From NCBI RefSeq assembly GCF_001887355.1, contig NZ_MPIN01000001.1, positions 907,932 to 971,931 on the forward strand: a stretch of 64,000 bases of DNA. The letters are read 5' to 3'. Made by a program: the position numbers and the translations under genes. Origin of the DNA: Cystobacter ferrugineus (GTDB taxonomy: Bacteria; Myxococcota; Myxococcia; Myxococcales; Myxococcaceae). Below, one piece after another: positions 48,895-61,647 of the stretch (its first letter is position 1; each line of letters starts with the position of its first letter). Under the pieces are notes generated by a model. The model did not search any database. It saw only the letters and a list, made by a program, of their open reading frames with translations, and had not been told where the DNA came from.

Positions 48895-49769
48895 CGCCGC
48901 CTCCCGCGCTTGCCCAAAAAGCGCAACAGCACCTCGTCCAGCCGCTCGTCGGTGCGCACCAGCTCGTAGTCCACGTCCGCCTCCGCGCAGGCCGACTTCA
49001 CCCCATTGAGGAACGCGCCGAACTCCTCCAGGTAGCTCTCCTTGATTTCGCGGGGATTCACCTCGACGCGCCCATCGCCCTCCATGTCGAGGAAGAGCGT
49101 GGGGTCATCGAATGGGAACGTCAGCTCGGCGGGGTCCACCAGGTGGAACACCGCCACGTCGTTCTTGCGCTGGCGCAGCGCCAATATCCGCTTGAGCGCC
49201 GTGGGGTCCTCGTCGAGGAAGTCCGAGAGGATGACGACGGAGGAGCGGCGGGGGAGCACCTCGGCCAGGTGGTCCGCGGCGGACACGAGCTGGGTGCCGC
49301 CCTTGGCGGTGGCCTCTTCCAGGGCATCCAGCAGCACGTTGAGGTGGCCGGCGGAGGCGCGCGGGGGCACGTCGCGGAAGCGCCCCTCGGTCATGACGGC
49401 CAGGCCGGCGGCGTCCTGCTGGCGCACGAGCAGGTAGCACAGCGCGCCCGCGAGCGTCTTGGCCACCTCCAGCTTGGACAGGGCGGTGCTCTGGTAGCCC
49501 ATGGAGGCGGAGGCATCCACCACCATCACCGCGCGCAGGTTCGTCTCGTGCTCGAAGCGCTTGACGTAGTACTTGTCGAACTTGCCGTAGGCCTTCCAGT
49601 CCAGGTGGCGCAGCTCGTCGCCGGGGGCGTACTCCTTGTGCTCGGCGAATTCCACGCTCTGGCCCTGGTGCGGGCTCTTGTGGAGGCCGGACAGCACCCC
49701 CTCCATCACCGCGCGGGCGCGCAGCTTCACGCCCTGCAGCCGCGAGAGTGTCTGGGCATCCAGCAACAT
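48891..49769 (-). CDS. DUF58 domain protein
   Basis: The 292-residue protein has the DUF58 signature region (GQSVEFAEHKEYAPGDELRH, LDWKAYGKFDKYYVKRFEHE) and a vWA-like metal site (VVDASASMGY). It has no membrane segment. It sits between the MoxR ATPase (nine bases) and the BatA-like gene (four-base overlap), so the three are expressed together. DUF58 proteins act with MoxR ATPases as chaperone-like modules for metal insertion or complex assembly; the target here is not indicated. Confidence 0.88.
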   Translation of the reverse strand: MLLDAQTLSRLQGVKLRARAVMEGVLSGLHKSPHQGQSVEFAEHKEYAPGDELRHLDWKAYGKFDKYYVKRFEHETNLRAVMVVDASASMGYQSTALSKLEVAKTLAGALCYLLVRQQDAAGLAVMTEGRFRDVPPRASAGHLNVLLDALEEATAKGGTQLVSAADHLAEVLPRRSSVVILSDFLDEDPTALKRILALRQRKNDVAVFHLVDPAELTFPFDDPTLFLDMEGDGRVEVNPREIKESYLEEFGAFLNGVKSACAEADVDYELVRTDERLDEVLLRFLGKRGRRR

Positions 49770-49778
49770 GCCGGGTCG

Positions 49779-50810
<1,032 letters not shown>

Positions 50811-51087
50811 AGAGGAGGATCGTCTTAATCGCGGGAAGGCACGCGGACCAAGGGTTTCGCGTGGGGCCGCGGCTCGAACGTGGGCTGCCAACCTTTTCGG
50901 GGACGGTCTATTCCTTTCCTCCCGGCATGCCCGGGCTCCCCTCTCCCCCAGGTTGTCTCCCTGCCCTCCGGGGGGGTTGGGAGGGCGCCGCGGCCAGGGG
51001 GGTGCCAAGGGGAATGACCCCATTACCTTCCACCGGTTCGTTTCCCCTGAGGTCCTCGCGGACCGGGAAACCGGTGGAGAGAAGCTC

Positions 51088-52449
51088 ATGCATCGTCTGT
51101 TCGAGGGAATCACCAACCGTCCGTGGCGCCGGCTGCTGTCCGCCGCGTGGCTCGCCCTCGCCGCCGGGTGTGGTGGCCTGGAGGCTGGAGCGGAGGCGTC
51201 GGAGGCTCCCTCGACGGAGGGGCGGGCTCCCCAGGAGGCGGGTCCCATCACCTCGTCGTCCCCCGGCACGACGCCCCCCGCCGAGGCCGCTCCCGCTCCC
51301 CGGGCACGGCCCTGGTTCCACCGGGTGGGCGGACCCCAGGACGATCTCGGCACGGGGCTCGCCGTGGATGGCTCCGGCCACCTCTCCCTGGTGTGGCTGT
51401 CCACCCCGCGCCAGGACGCGGAGCGGGCACCCGTCGAGGGAGAGCAGCTCGCCCTCTCCCTGGCCCGCTATGATCCGGAGGGCCAGCGGCTCTGGATGCG
51501 CGAGTTTCCCCGCAACCGCGTGGACGCTCCCCGGGTGGTGGCCTCGCCCGGTGGGGACCTCTTCCTGTCGGGCAACGCTTTCTTGTACGACATCGACTTC
51601 GGCCTGGGTGCGGCCTCGGACGGCTTCCTGGTGAAGTTCTCCCCGGAGGGCGAGCCCCTCTGGCAGCGACGCGCGGGGCAGAAGGTGTACGCGACGGTGG
51701 CGGATGCCTCGGGAGGCGTCTTCGCCGCGGCGGAGGAGTGGACGCCAGAAGGTCTCCTTCCGGTGCTCGCCCACCATGACGCCCAGGGCGCCTTCGTCTG
51801 GACGCGGCAGCTCGACGTGGTCGAGCGGGGAACGGAACTGCGCGCGGCGGCGCGGATGCCCTCGGGGCAGTGGCTGCTGGCCGGCCGCCTGGAGGGGGTG
51901 CTCACGGTGGACGGACAGCGCTTCGGTGCGCCGGGAGCGCCGTCCCTGCTGCTGCTCGCCTTCGGCGGGGACGGGCGCCTCGCCTGGGGCAAGGCGTGGA
52001 GCGGGGTGGACGCGCACGTCTCCGGGCTGAAGGTGGACCCGGCGGGGCGTGGGGTGCTCGTGGGCCAGTTCTCCGGCGACCTGACGTGGGGAGGCTCGCG
52101 GCTGTCCGGCCCCGGCGCCTTCGTTCTCGGCACGGGGGCCGAGGGAGCGGAGCGCTGGGCCCATGCGCTCCCCTGTGGTCAGGCTCCGGCGGCTCCGGCG
52201 GTGGCACTGGACGGGGAGGGCGCGGTGGCGGCCGTGTGTGGCGACACCCTGAGCCTGTACTCCCCCGAGGGCGAGCAGCGCGGCGAGCAAGCGCTGACAC
52301 CCGGGGAGTGCTCCGAGGGGAACTGCCCGGTGGTGGCCACCGCGCTGGACTTCGTTCCCGGCCATGGCCTCGGCCTCACGGGATTCCAGCGTCACGGCGA
52401 CGCGGTGAGTGGGAACCAGGAGGCCTTCCTTCGCCTTCTCGCTCCGTGA
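51088..52449 (+). CDS. Lipoprotein with repeated propeller-like blocks
   Basis: The 453-residue product has a signal with lipobox AAGC, a Ser/Pro/Ala-rich spacer (residues 25-75) and then repeated beta-strand blocks with GDLFLSGNAFLY, FLVKFSPEGEPLWQRR, VLVGQFSGDLTWGG and similar, spaced about 45 residues apart, typical of bulb-type or SBBP-repeat propellers. GGAGAGAAG precedes ATG 51088. Function unknown, surface or envelope location inferred. Confidence 0.75.
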   Translation: MHRLFEGITNRPWRRLLSAAWLALAAGCGGLEAGAEASEAPSTEGRAPQEAGPITSSSPGTTPPAEAAPAPRARPWFHRVGGPQDDLGTGLAVDGSGHLSLVWLSTPRQDAERAPVEGEQLALSLARYDPEGQRLWMREFPRNRVDAPRVVASPGGDLFLSGNAFLYDIDFGLGAASDGFLVKFSPEGEPLWQRRAGQKVYATVADASGGVFAAAEEWTPEGLLPVLAHHDAQGAFVWTRQLDVVERGTELRAAARMPSGQWLLAGRLEGVLTVDGQRFGAPGAPSLLLLAFGGDGRLAWGKAWSGVDAHVSGLKVDPAGRGVLVGQFSGDLTWGGSRLSGPGAFVLGTGAEGAERWAHALPCGQAPAAPAVALDGEGAVAAVCGDTLSLYSPEGEQRGEQALTPGECSEGNCPVVATALDFVPGHGLGLTGFQRHGDAVSGNQEAFLRLLAP

Positions 52450-52570
52450 GAGGCGCGTGGGAGGAGGGGGTACACCCCGCGTGTCCCCTTTGGGGGATGG
52501 CTGGCATTCGAGCAGGCGAGGCCGACGGAAACACTTGAGCGAGGCAGTCGGACCCGCGACAGTCCATGGG

Positions 52571-55372
<2,802 letters not shown>

Positions 55373-55499
55373 GCACCCGGACATAGATAATATCCACCCC
55401 TTCCGACGAAGCTACGAGGGGCAACGTGGACAGAAACCATGTCCGGGGGCTTAGTGGGGTGTCCGCGAGGCTTTTGGACATAGATCCCGTTGCAGGTAA

Positions 55500-56403
55500 C
55501 GTACGCGTTCACGCGTCTGGCCTGTTGAGGGACGAGGCAGCAGACGAGCAGGCGAGCAATCAGGGGTAGGCAGGACGAGAGAAGTTGCGCGGTAGAGACC
55601 TATGGGAAAAGTAGACCCCAGGGATGCGCGAATCGCGCAATTGGAAGCGCGGCATGCCGAGGTCCAGGCGACCATCGCCGAGTTGCGACGGGAGTTGGCC
55701 CAGGAACGAGCCACCCTTGCCGAGTTGAGAGAGAGGCAGGGGCACGATTCGAGCAATTCCAACAAGCCGCCGTCCACGGACGGCCCCGAGGGCAGGCGAG
55801 GGAGAAACAAGAAGCCCTGGGGCACAGGGCGCCTACGACGCAATTTCCAGAGTTGGGTGGATAGAGGCCGGGGAGCGTGCGAGGTGGGCACTCAATTGCT
55901 GGAATATACCGCCACGCTCTTCCACCTGTTGCGCCGGGTGCGCGATGGCACCCTCGAGCGCGGCTCCCTGGTGCGGCGGATGGACGACGTGCGCCAGCGG
56001 GTACGTGAGCTGCTGGCGCAGGCATGGGCGTGCGCGGATGAGAAAGCCGCCCATACGGCCAGCGAGTTGCAGAGGCAGTGGAAGGCGCTGTGGACATTCA
56101 TGCACCGCGAGAACGTGCCCACCACCAACAATCATGCCGAGCGGTTGCCGCGCCATGCCGTCTGTATGCGCAAGGTATCCTTCGGCACCAGGAGCCCCGA
56201 AGGTAGCCGCTTCATCGAGCGCATTCTCACCACCGTGACCACACTGCGGTTGCAGAATCGTCCCGTTCTCCCCTTCCTTACTTCAGGCTGTTGAGTCCTG
56301 GCTGCATGGCTACAGTGTGCCCTCTCTGCTTATTTCTGCTCTCCCTCCCCTTCACGCTGCTGCTTGACGGGCGCTTTCATCCTCTAGCGTGTGAACGCGT
56401 ACG
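55500..56403. mobile_element. Deleted IS66-type element flanked by short inverted repeats
   Basis: CGTACGCGTTCAC at 55500-55512 and its reverse complement GTGAACGCGTACG at 56391-56403 flank an IS66-type transposase gene that has lost its core. The two 18-base ends agree at 15-16 positions when extended inward. No target-site duplication was recognised and no tnpA or tnpB companion genes are present. Confidence 0.5.
55602..56294 (+). pseudogene. IS66-family transposase with in-frame internal deletion
   Basis: The 230-residue frame joins the N-terminal coiled coil and Ser/Asn/Pro region of IS66 transposases (HDSSNSNKPPSTDGPEG) directly to the C-terminal third (NFQSWVDRG, HRENVPTTNNHAERLPRHAV, FGTRSPEGSRFIERIL). 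The central half with the first catalytic Asp residues is missing at about residue 75, while the final Glu of the NHAER motif remains. Intact relatives are near 480-520 residues. It cannot transpose on its own. Confidence 0.85.
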
Positions 56404-56615
56404 CAGAAAATCCTTCGACGGCGTCTATTGGCGGAGTGGCAGTCCCCCTCCACGCCGAAACTGGCGCTGCTCTCCCCTCCATCCATGAATCCGTCCAAAA
56501 AGTGCGAAACTTGCACTGAGAGGAAAATTAATTGACGCTGGGTGATGACCGCTCTAACAAGTTGATTGTTCGATTGAAGGCTTGAGAACAGGTTCAAACA
56601 GCCTTGGAGAGAGTC
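56295..56615. other. Upstream region of the T6SS cargo operon
   Basis: No gene is seen here. The left part holds the right inverted repeat of the IS66-like element; the right part (56490-56600) is AT-richer (AAAATTAATTGACGCTGGG) and probably carries the operon promoter. TTGACG at about 56531 could be a -35 element, but a matching -10 was not settled. Confidence 0.35.
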
Positions 56616-57083
56616 ATGACCACACGCGGTTCTCCTTCTCTCAAAATCATTCCCTCGTCTTCTACACCGTCCCTTCCGGCTGCGGTCCTGGGGTGGGTAA
56701 CGGGCTACGAACCCGAGCGTGGGGTGCTCGTCGACTTCCCTGGCAACACCGCGGGCCCTCTGCCGGCCCGATTACTCATGGACGTCAGCGCCGAGGCGCT
56801 CCGGGCAGCGGCCACGGCACGCTCCCAGGCAGCACTGCTTTTCGAGGATGGCAACGCTGCGCTGCCGCTCCTCGTCGGCTTGGTGAAACTCCCCAGAGAG
56901 CAAGAGGTGAGGGTGGATGGTGAGCGAATCGTTCTGACAGGCAAGGAGGTAGTCGAGTTGCGTTGTGGGGATGCGTCCATCTCGTTGAGCAAGAGCGGCA
57001 AGCTTGTCATCCGTGGGGCCTATGTCGAGACCCGCGCGAAAGGAACGAATCGGATCAAAGGCGGGTCCGTTCAGATCAACTGA
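56616..57083 (+). CDS. DUF6484-type T6SS-associated protein
   Basis: The 155-residue protein begins at ATG 56616 with GGAGAG upstream. Its body (GWVTGYEPERGVLVDFPG, then ALLFEDGNAALPLLVGLV and ISLSKSGKLVIRGAYVET) matches the DUF6484 pattern found beside VgrG and TIGR02270 genes. No catalytic motif is evident; it may load or coat cargo. It opens the T6SS cargo operon, three bases before the next gene. Confidence 0.75.
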   Translation: MTTRGSPSLKIIPSSSTPSLPAAVLGWVTGYEPERGVLVDFPGNTAGPLPARLLMDVSAEALRAAATARSQAALLFEDGNAALPLLVGLVKLPREQEVRVDGERIVLTGKEVVELRCGDASISLSKSGKLVIRGAYVETRAKGTNRIKGGSVQIN

Positions 57084-57086
57084 CCC

Positions 57087-58361
57087 ATGCCCGTCTCCAC
57101 GCTCATACTGCTGTGGGATATCGTTGAACGGCACTTCGACGAGGCGGATTTCCTGTGGGGACAATGGGAGCACAGCCTCGTCTCCCCGAGCTACACGCTC
57201 GAAGATGTTGCAAGGGAACCAGAAGCGCGACTGCTGGCCCATGTAGATGGGCTCGTCGTCAATGGCCCAGAGGTCGCGCGTCGGCTCTTGATCCCAGCAC
57301 TGGCTCACGGCGAGCCGCAGAGGGTGAGCGCGGCTGCTACAGCACTCCTTCAGAGCCCTGGCGAGGAAGGTATCGATGCTGTGGTGACGGCGCTTCGCAC
57401 CCTGTCCCAACAGCGCTCCGCACTGACACGGGCCCTTGCTTGCTCGGAGCGGCCAGAGGTGCTGAACCGCATGCACGAACTCCTCGGGGACCCGGATCTG
57501 GACGTTGTCGCGGCCGCATCCGAGGTCTTGATTTTCCACCACGCGCCACTGGGGACGACACTCTCGAGGTTGCTGGCAAGTGACGACCCGGTGAAGCAGG
57601 TCCTGGGCATGAAGGCGCTTGCGGATGGCCCTCCTTCGCTCCATGACACCGAGAGACTGCTCATGGGCCTGGCTCATGAGGTGCCTGTTGTCGCCGCAGC
57701 CGCGATGGAGGTCGGCTGCAGGCTTGGTTTCGGCTCGGCATGGCAGCTCGTGAAAGAGCGTGCCGCGGGCGCGGACAGGATGGCGATGCTCCTCCTCGCG
57801 CTGGGTGGGGGCCCCGCCGAATACAGAGAACTGCTCGCCGCTCTCTCCGATGCCGCGAGACGCCCCTCGGCATTGTGGGCGCTTGGCTTCGTAGGCACAC
57901 CCGAGACAGTGGATGCCAGCCTCGAATGGCTCAACGACAGGCAGGCCGGCCCTCTCGCAGGGGAAGTGTTCACGGCGGTCACGGGCGTCAACCTCGCAGA
58001 GGCGAATCTGACGGTGGACCCGGAGGAAACGGAGGCGCTCGACCATGCGCCAGAAGATGATCTTCCTCTCCCGGATCCCGTGAAAGTCCGACACTGGTGG
58101 AAGCAGCATCGAGGAACGTTCACGGATGGCCAGCGTTACCTCATGGGCGAACCGCGCTCGTGGACCGGGCTCCTCGCGGCGCTCTTGCGAGGCTCGATGC
58201 GCCGACGCTCCGCTCTCCTGTTGGACCTGCAACTCCGCTGTCCCGAGAAACGCAGCCTTCTTCTTCAGCCCCGTGCTCCAACCCGTCAGCAGTACGCCGA
58301 GCTTGCCGCCATCCAGCGCCTTGATCATGTGGAGCTCAATGCCGCCCGCTCTCTCTTCTGA
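57087..58361 (+). CDS. TIGR02270 HEAT-like repeat protein, T6SS-associated
   Basis: The 424-residue protein is built of HEAT-like helical pairs (VVAAASEVLIFHHAPLG, LAHEVPVVAAAAMEVG, PSALWALGFVGTPETVDASL) with a distinct N-terminal segment (LWDIVERHFDEADFLWGQWE), as in TIGR02270 proteins of T6SS cargo operons. The C-terminal GQRYLMGEP is also typical. Such helical scaffolds probably hold cargo or the DUF2169 protein. It follows the DUF6484 gene by three bases and precedes DUF2169 by nineteen. Confidence 0.85.
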   Translation: MPVSTLILLWDIVERHFDEADFLWGQWEHSLVSPSYTLEDVAREPEARLLAHVDGLVVNGPEVARRLLIPALAHGEPQRVSAAATALLQSPGEEGIDAVVTALRTLSQQRSALTRALACSERPEVLNRMHELLGDPDLDVVAAASEVLIFHHAPLGTTLSRLLASDDPVKQVLGMKALADGPPSLHDTERLLMGLAHEVPVVAAAAMEVGCRLGFGSAWQLVKERAAGADRMAMLLLALGGGPAEYRELLAALSDAARRPSALWALGFVGTPETVDASLEWLNDRQAGPLAGEVFTAVTGVNLAEANLTVDPEETEALDHAPEDDLPLPDPVKVRHWWKQHRGTFTDGQRYLMGEPRSWTGLLAALLRGSMRRRSALLLDLQLRCPEKRSLLLQPRAPTRQQYAELAAIQRLDHVELNAARSLF

Positions 58362-58380
58362 TCTTCCGGCTGGGGGACCC

Positions 58381-59424
58381 ATGTGGGATCTCGAAAATCA
58401 AACTCGATACGAAGCACAGCGCGCTTTCGTCCGTGACCGCGACGGCTCTGAGATCTGGCTGGTGGTGGTCCGCGGAACATTCGACATCTCTGCGGAGGGC
58501 GAATGTTCCATCGCGCAGGAGCAGGAGCCTGTTGCACTGGTACCGCAGTACCTTGGCAAGCCGGGGCATTCCTTGTTGCGGTGTGATACCGACATGGTCC
58601 GCACGAAACCCGGTACGGACGTTCTGGTCAATGGATGGGCTTATGCCCCTCTTGGCAGGCCAACCACGGAAGTTTCCGTGTCATTGACCGTGGGCCCGAT
58701 CCGGAAGACCTTGACCGTCACGGGAGACCGACACTGGAGAAGAGGTCTCTCGGGCTTGACTCCCTCTCTCCCCACTCCCTTCTTGAAGCTCCCGGTAACC
58801 TACGAGCGCGCGTACGGCGGCCCTTCCCTGGAAGGCATCCATGGTGGCCCGATGAACGGGCCGGACCAGAACCCCTTGGGTGTTGGCCTGAACGTCACCG
58901 AGGGCGCGTGTCTGCCCAACATCGAGTACCGGGATGCACCGCTAGACCGCGGTGAGCGCCGAGCACGTCCAGCCGGTCTTGGCGCCATCGCGTGTTCCTG
59001 GATGCCGAGACGAAAACTCGCTGGCACCTATGATGAAACCTGGCAGCGGGAGCGTCAGCCTCTCGTCTCCTCGGATTTTCATGATGAGTACTTCTATTCC
59101 GCGCCAGAAGATCAGCGTGTCCCGGGCCACCTACGTGGTGGCGAGCACGTCGAACTGACGAACCTCTCTCCCAGCGGACGGCTCGGCTTCCGGCTCCCCC
59201 GAGTCTCGCTGGGCTTCAGGACTCTGATGGGCAACAGGCTGGTGCACCATCGCGCTCTCCTGCACACCGTATTGATCGAGCCGGAGATCAGCCGGCTCGT
59301 GATGAGTTGGCATACCGCTCTGCCGTGCCATCACGATCTGTATTCGCTGCAACGAACCATTGTTTTCGAGAAAGCGCACCTCACCTACGACTCGCGTAGC
59401 CCGCACGAGTCGTCTCGGTCATGA
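58381..59424 (+). CDS. DUF2169 protein, T6SS cargo adaptor
   Basis: The 347-residue protein matches DUF2169: RYEAQRAFVRDRDGSEIWLV near the N-terminus, TDVLVNGWAYAPLGRP, TYERAYGGP and NPLGVG mid-protein. DUF2169 proteins are adaptors or chaperones that load PAAR or VgrG-linked effectors of T6SS. ATG 58381 is preceded by GGGGGA. It is directly followed by the ketosynthase-like gene (nine bases). Confidence 0.85.
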   Translation: MWDLENQTRYEAQRAFVRDRDGSEIWLVVVRGTFDISAEGECSIAQEQEPVALVPQYLGKPGHSLLRCDTDMVRTKPGTDVLVNGWAYAPLGRPTTEVSVSLTVGPIRKTLTVTGDRHWRRGLSGLTPSLPTPFLKLPVTYERAYGGPSLEGIHGGPMNGPDQNPLGVGLNVTEGACLPNIEYRDAPLDRGERRARPAGLGAIACSWMPRRKLAGTYDETWQRERQPLVSSDFHDEYFYSAPEDQRVPGHLRGGEHVELTNLSPSGRLGFRLPRVSLGFRTLMGNRLVHHRALLHTVLIEPEISRLVMSWHTALPCHHDLYSLQRTIVFEKAHLTYDSRSPHESSRS

Positions 59425-59433
59425 AGAGGCGTC

Positions 59434-60498
59434 ATGCTCCCATCCGGCATCCAACACGACGCGATCTACATACTCGGAGTAGGATCACAAACACCTGTCG
59501 GGAGGACCCACGGCTCTTCGGCTGCGGCCGTGCGCTGCGGAATCTCGGCTTACGCCGAGCACCCGTTCATGCTCGACAAGCGCGGAGAGCGCATCATCGT
59601 GGCTCGGGCCAGCTGGCTTGATGACATGATGCCCATGGCGGAGAGGCTTTCCGTGCTGGCGCTCGATGCGGCGCGCGAAGCACTGCAGCCCATGACCCAT
59701 TCCCGCGTCCGCTCGAGAATCAGGCTGCATCTTGCGCTGTCTCGCGAAGGCCTTGGCGACCAAGTTCGGGCGCGGCAGGTCGCGGACTCTCTTGTCTCGT
59801 CGCTTGACGGCGCTCCCGTCGACGACGAGGTCGCCATCGTCATGGATGGACACGCGGGCGGGTTCCTGGCGATGAAAGAGGCTGTCGAGGAACTGCGCTC
59901 GGGGCGCTCCGCCGCGTGTCTGGTGGGCGGGGTGGACTCCTACATGACTGCGGATCGGCTGGAGGCCATCGACTTCGCGGGGAATCTTCACTCCAGTCAT
60001 AACACTTGGGGATTCACACCGGGGGAAGGGGCCGGCTTTTGTCTGATGGCGACTGGCGCGACCGTGGCGGAGCTGGGACTCACACCTGTCGCGGAGCTTC
60101 AGGCCGTCGCCACGGCCCAGGAAGGCCAGTTGCTCGGGACTCGAACCGTCTGCATCGGTGAAGGATTGACAGCGGCCTTCCGAGCCGTGCTCGGCACGGG
60201 AGACCGGGTCCATCATACCTTCTGCGATTTGAATGGTGAGATCTACCGGGCCGACGAATTCGGGTTCGCGCTCTGCCGCACCTCCGAGCACTTCGTGGAC
60301 GCCACCCAATTCACCGCGGCTGCCGAGTGCTGGGGAGACGTAGGGGCCGCCTCCGCGCAGCTGGCCCTGGGGTTGGCGGTTGCCAGCTGGGAGCGGGGCT
60401 ATGCGAAAGGGCACACCCTGCTGACTTGGGCCAGCAGCGCACGCGGCCCCCTGCGCGGTGCAGCCAAAATCAAGCAGGCCGTCAATCCAAGGCAATGA
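59434..60498 (+). CDS. Beta-ketoacyl-synthase-fold protein, catalytic Cys absent
   Basis: The 354-residue protein has the thiolase/ketosynthase fold (IYILGVGSQTPVG, ACLVGGVDSYMT, WGFTPGEGAGFCLM, AECWGDVGAAS). At the nucleophile position of ketosynthases the segment is VMDGHAGGFLAMKE, with no cysteine, so condensing activity is not expected. Homologues lie in T6SS cargo operons beside DUF2169 and may be structural or acyl-binding. It is embedded between the DUF2169 and DUF4150 genes with short gaps, indicating a function in cargo assembly. Confidence 0.8.
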   Translation: MLPSGIQHDAIYILGVGSQTPVGRTHGSSAAAVRCGISAYAEHPFMLDKRGERIIVARASWLDDMMPMAERLSVLALDAAREALQPMTHSRVRSRIRLHLALSREGLGDQVRARQVADSLVSSLDGAPVDDEVAIVMDGHAGGFLAMKEAVEELRSGRSAACLVGGVDSYMTADRLEAIDFAGNLHSSHNTWGFTPGEGAGFCLMATGATVAELGLTPVAELQAVATAQEGQLLGTRTVCIGEGLTAAFRAVLGTGDRVHHTFCDLNGEIYRADEFGFALCRTSEHFVDATQFTAAAECWGDVGAASAQLALGLAVASWERGYAKGHTLLTWASSARGPLRGAAKIKQAVNPRQ

Positions 60499-60511
60499 GG
60501 AGTCTCAGGCC

Positions 60512-61621
60512 ATGTCGCTGACCATCAACATCAACAACCTGACGCTCTGCCACAAAGGCAGCGATGGAATCTCCATGGCGACCCTGCCAGACGTGTGCAA
60601 GACGCCTATGCCTGGCGGGCCGGTGCCGATCCCCTACCCGAACATCGCCTTCTCCCGGGATTTGAAGAAGGGGACCACGACCATCATCGCGGATGGCGGT
60701 CACATGTGCGCCAATTACGGCTCGGAGTTCTGCAAGAGCACGGGGGACGAGCCTGGAACGGTGGGCGGTGTCAAATCGGGGACTTTCACCAAGGAAGCGA
60801 CATGGATCACCTACTCCTTTGATGTGAAGTTCGAGAACAAAGGGGCCTGCCGGCTCACGGACAAGATGTTCCACAACCACGGGAACACAGTCAATGCGAG
60901 CGGTCTGCTTCAACGGGTATTGCAAGCGAAGAACCTGCTGGCGAAGATGGTCTGTGATTGCGACAAGGAGATAAAGCCCGGCAAGGATGACACCTGTCTG
61001 TCCCTTGGCAACAAGAAGCACGAGTGCATGGAGAAAAAGAAGGACGAGCACAACAAGAATGGCGGCCAGCCCAAGCTCAATGAGGAGCGCGGGTATAATT
61101 ACAAGACAGGAAAACCAGACCCACACCCGATGCGCAGAACCGACCGGTTCAAGAAGTTGGCCGAGCTTCGGAGTAAGATCAAGAAGGCGAAGGCCACGTT
61201 GGGCGTGGCCAAGGTGGGCAGGAAGATCGTGAAGTTTGGCAAGGTCACCCCAGTGAGCTTCATCGTCGGACTGGCAGTAGATGAACTCGTCATCGGCCCG
61301 GCGATGGACATGGCGATGAAGAACGTGGGGAAGTGGGCCTCTGAAGCCGATGACCTCGCCAAGGGCTTGAAGGACACCATCTTTCCGGATGGTTCGCTTC
61401 AAGGGGCCGACGGCAAGCTCGAGGGCTTCTTTGAGTATAAATTCAAGTGCCCGCCCGGAGTCAAATCGGGTAAAGGCGTCTCCACCGGGGATGCGGTTCC
61501 CAACTGGAGCCCGGGACAAGAGGAGAAGGTGTCCGAGCTCCTCGTCAGAATGAAGGCGTTAAGTCCCGACAGCATCGATCCCGAGGCCACGGCAGAGTTG
61601 CTGACCAATGAACTGTGTTGA
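60512..61621 (+). CDS. DUF4150 PAAR-like T6SS toxin with candidate nuclease tail
   Basis: Residues 1-135 are a DUF4150/PAAR-like domain (LPDVCKTPMPGGPVPIPYPN, MCANYGSEFCKSTGDEPG, TWITYSFDVKFENKGACRL) that would cap the VgrG spike. Residues 170-250 are Lys-rich, and a short hydrophobic helix (VTPVSFIVGLAVDELVIG) follows. The C-terminal segment FFEYKFKCPPGVKSGKG has E308-x-K310 and a following basic stretch, resembling PD-(D/E)XK-type nuclease tails of polymorphic toxins. The toxin activity is inferred. The DUF3396 immunity gene follows 26 bases later. Confidence 0.8.
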   Translation: MSLTININNLTLCHKGSDGISMATLPDVCKTPMPGGPVPIPYPNIAFSRDLKKGTTTIIADGGHMCANYGSEFCKSTGDEPGTVGGVKSGTFTKEATWITYSFDVKFENKGACRLTDKMFHNHGNTVNASGLLQRVLQAKNLLAKMVCDCDKEIKPGKDDTCLSLGNKKHECMEKKKDEHNKNGGQPKLNEERGYNYKTGKPDPHPMRRTDRFKKLAELRSKIKKAKATLGVAKVGRKIVKFGKVTPVSFIVGLAVDELVIGPAMDMAMKNVGKWASEADDLAKGLKDTIFPDGSLQGADGKLEGFFEYKFKCPPGVKSGKGVSTGDAVPNWSPGQEEKVSELLVRMKALSPDSIDPEATAELLTNELC

Positions 61622-61647
61622 GTAGGTATCCACCAGAGGCAGACCCT

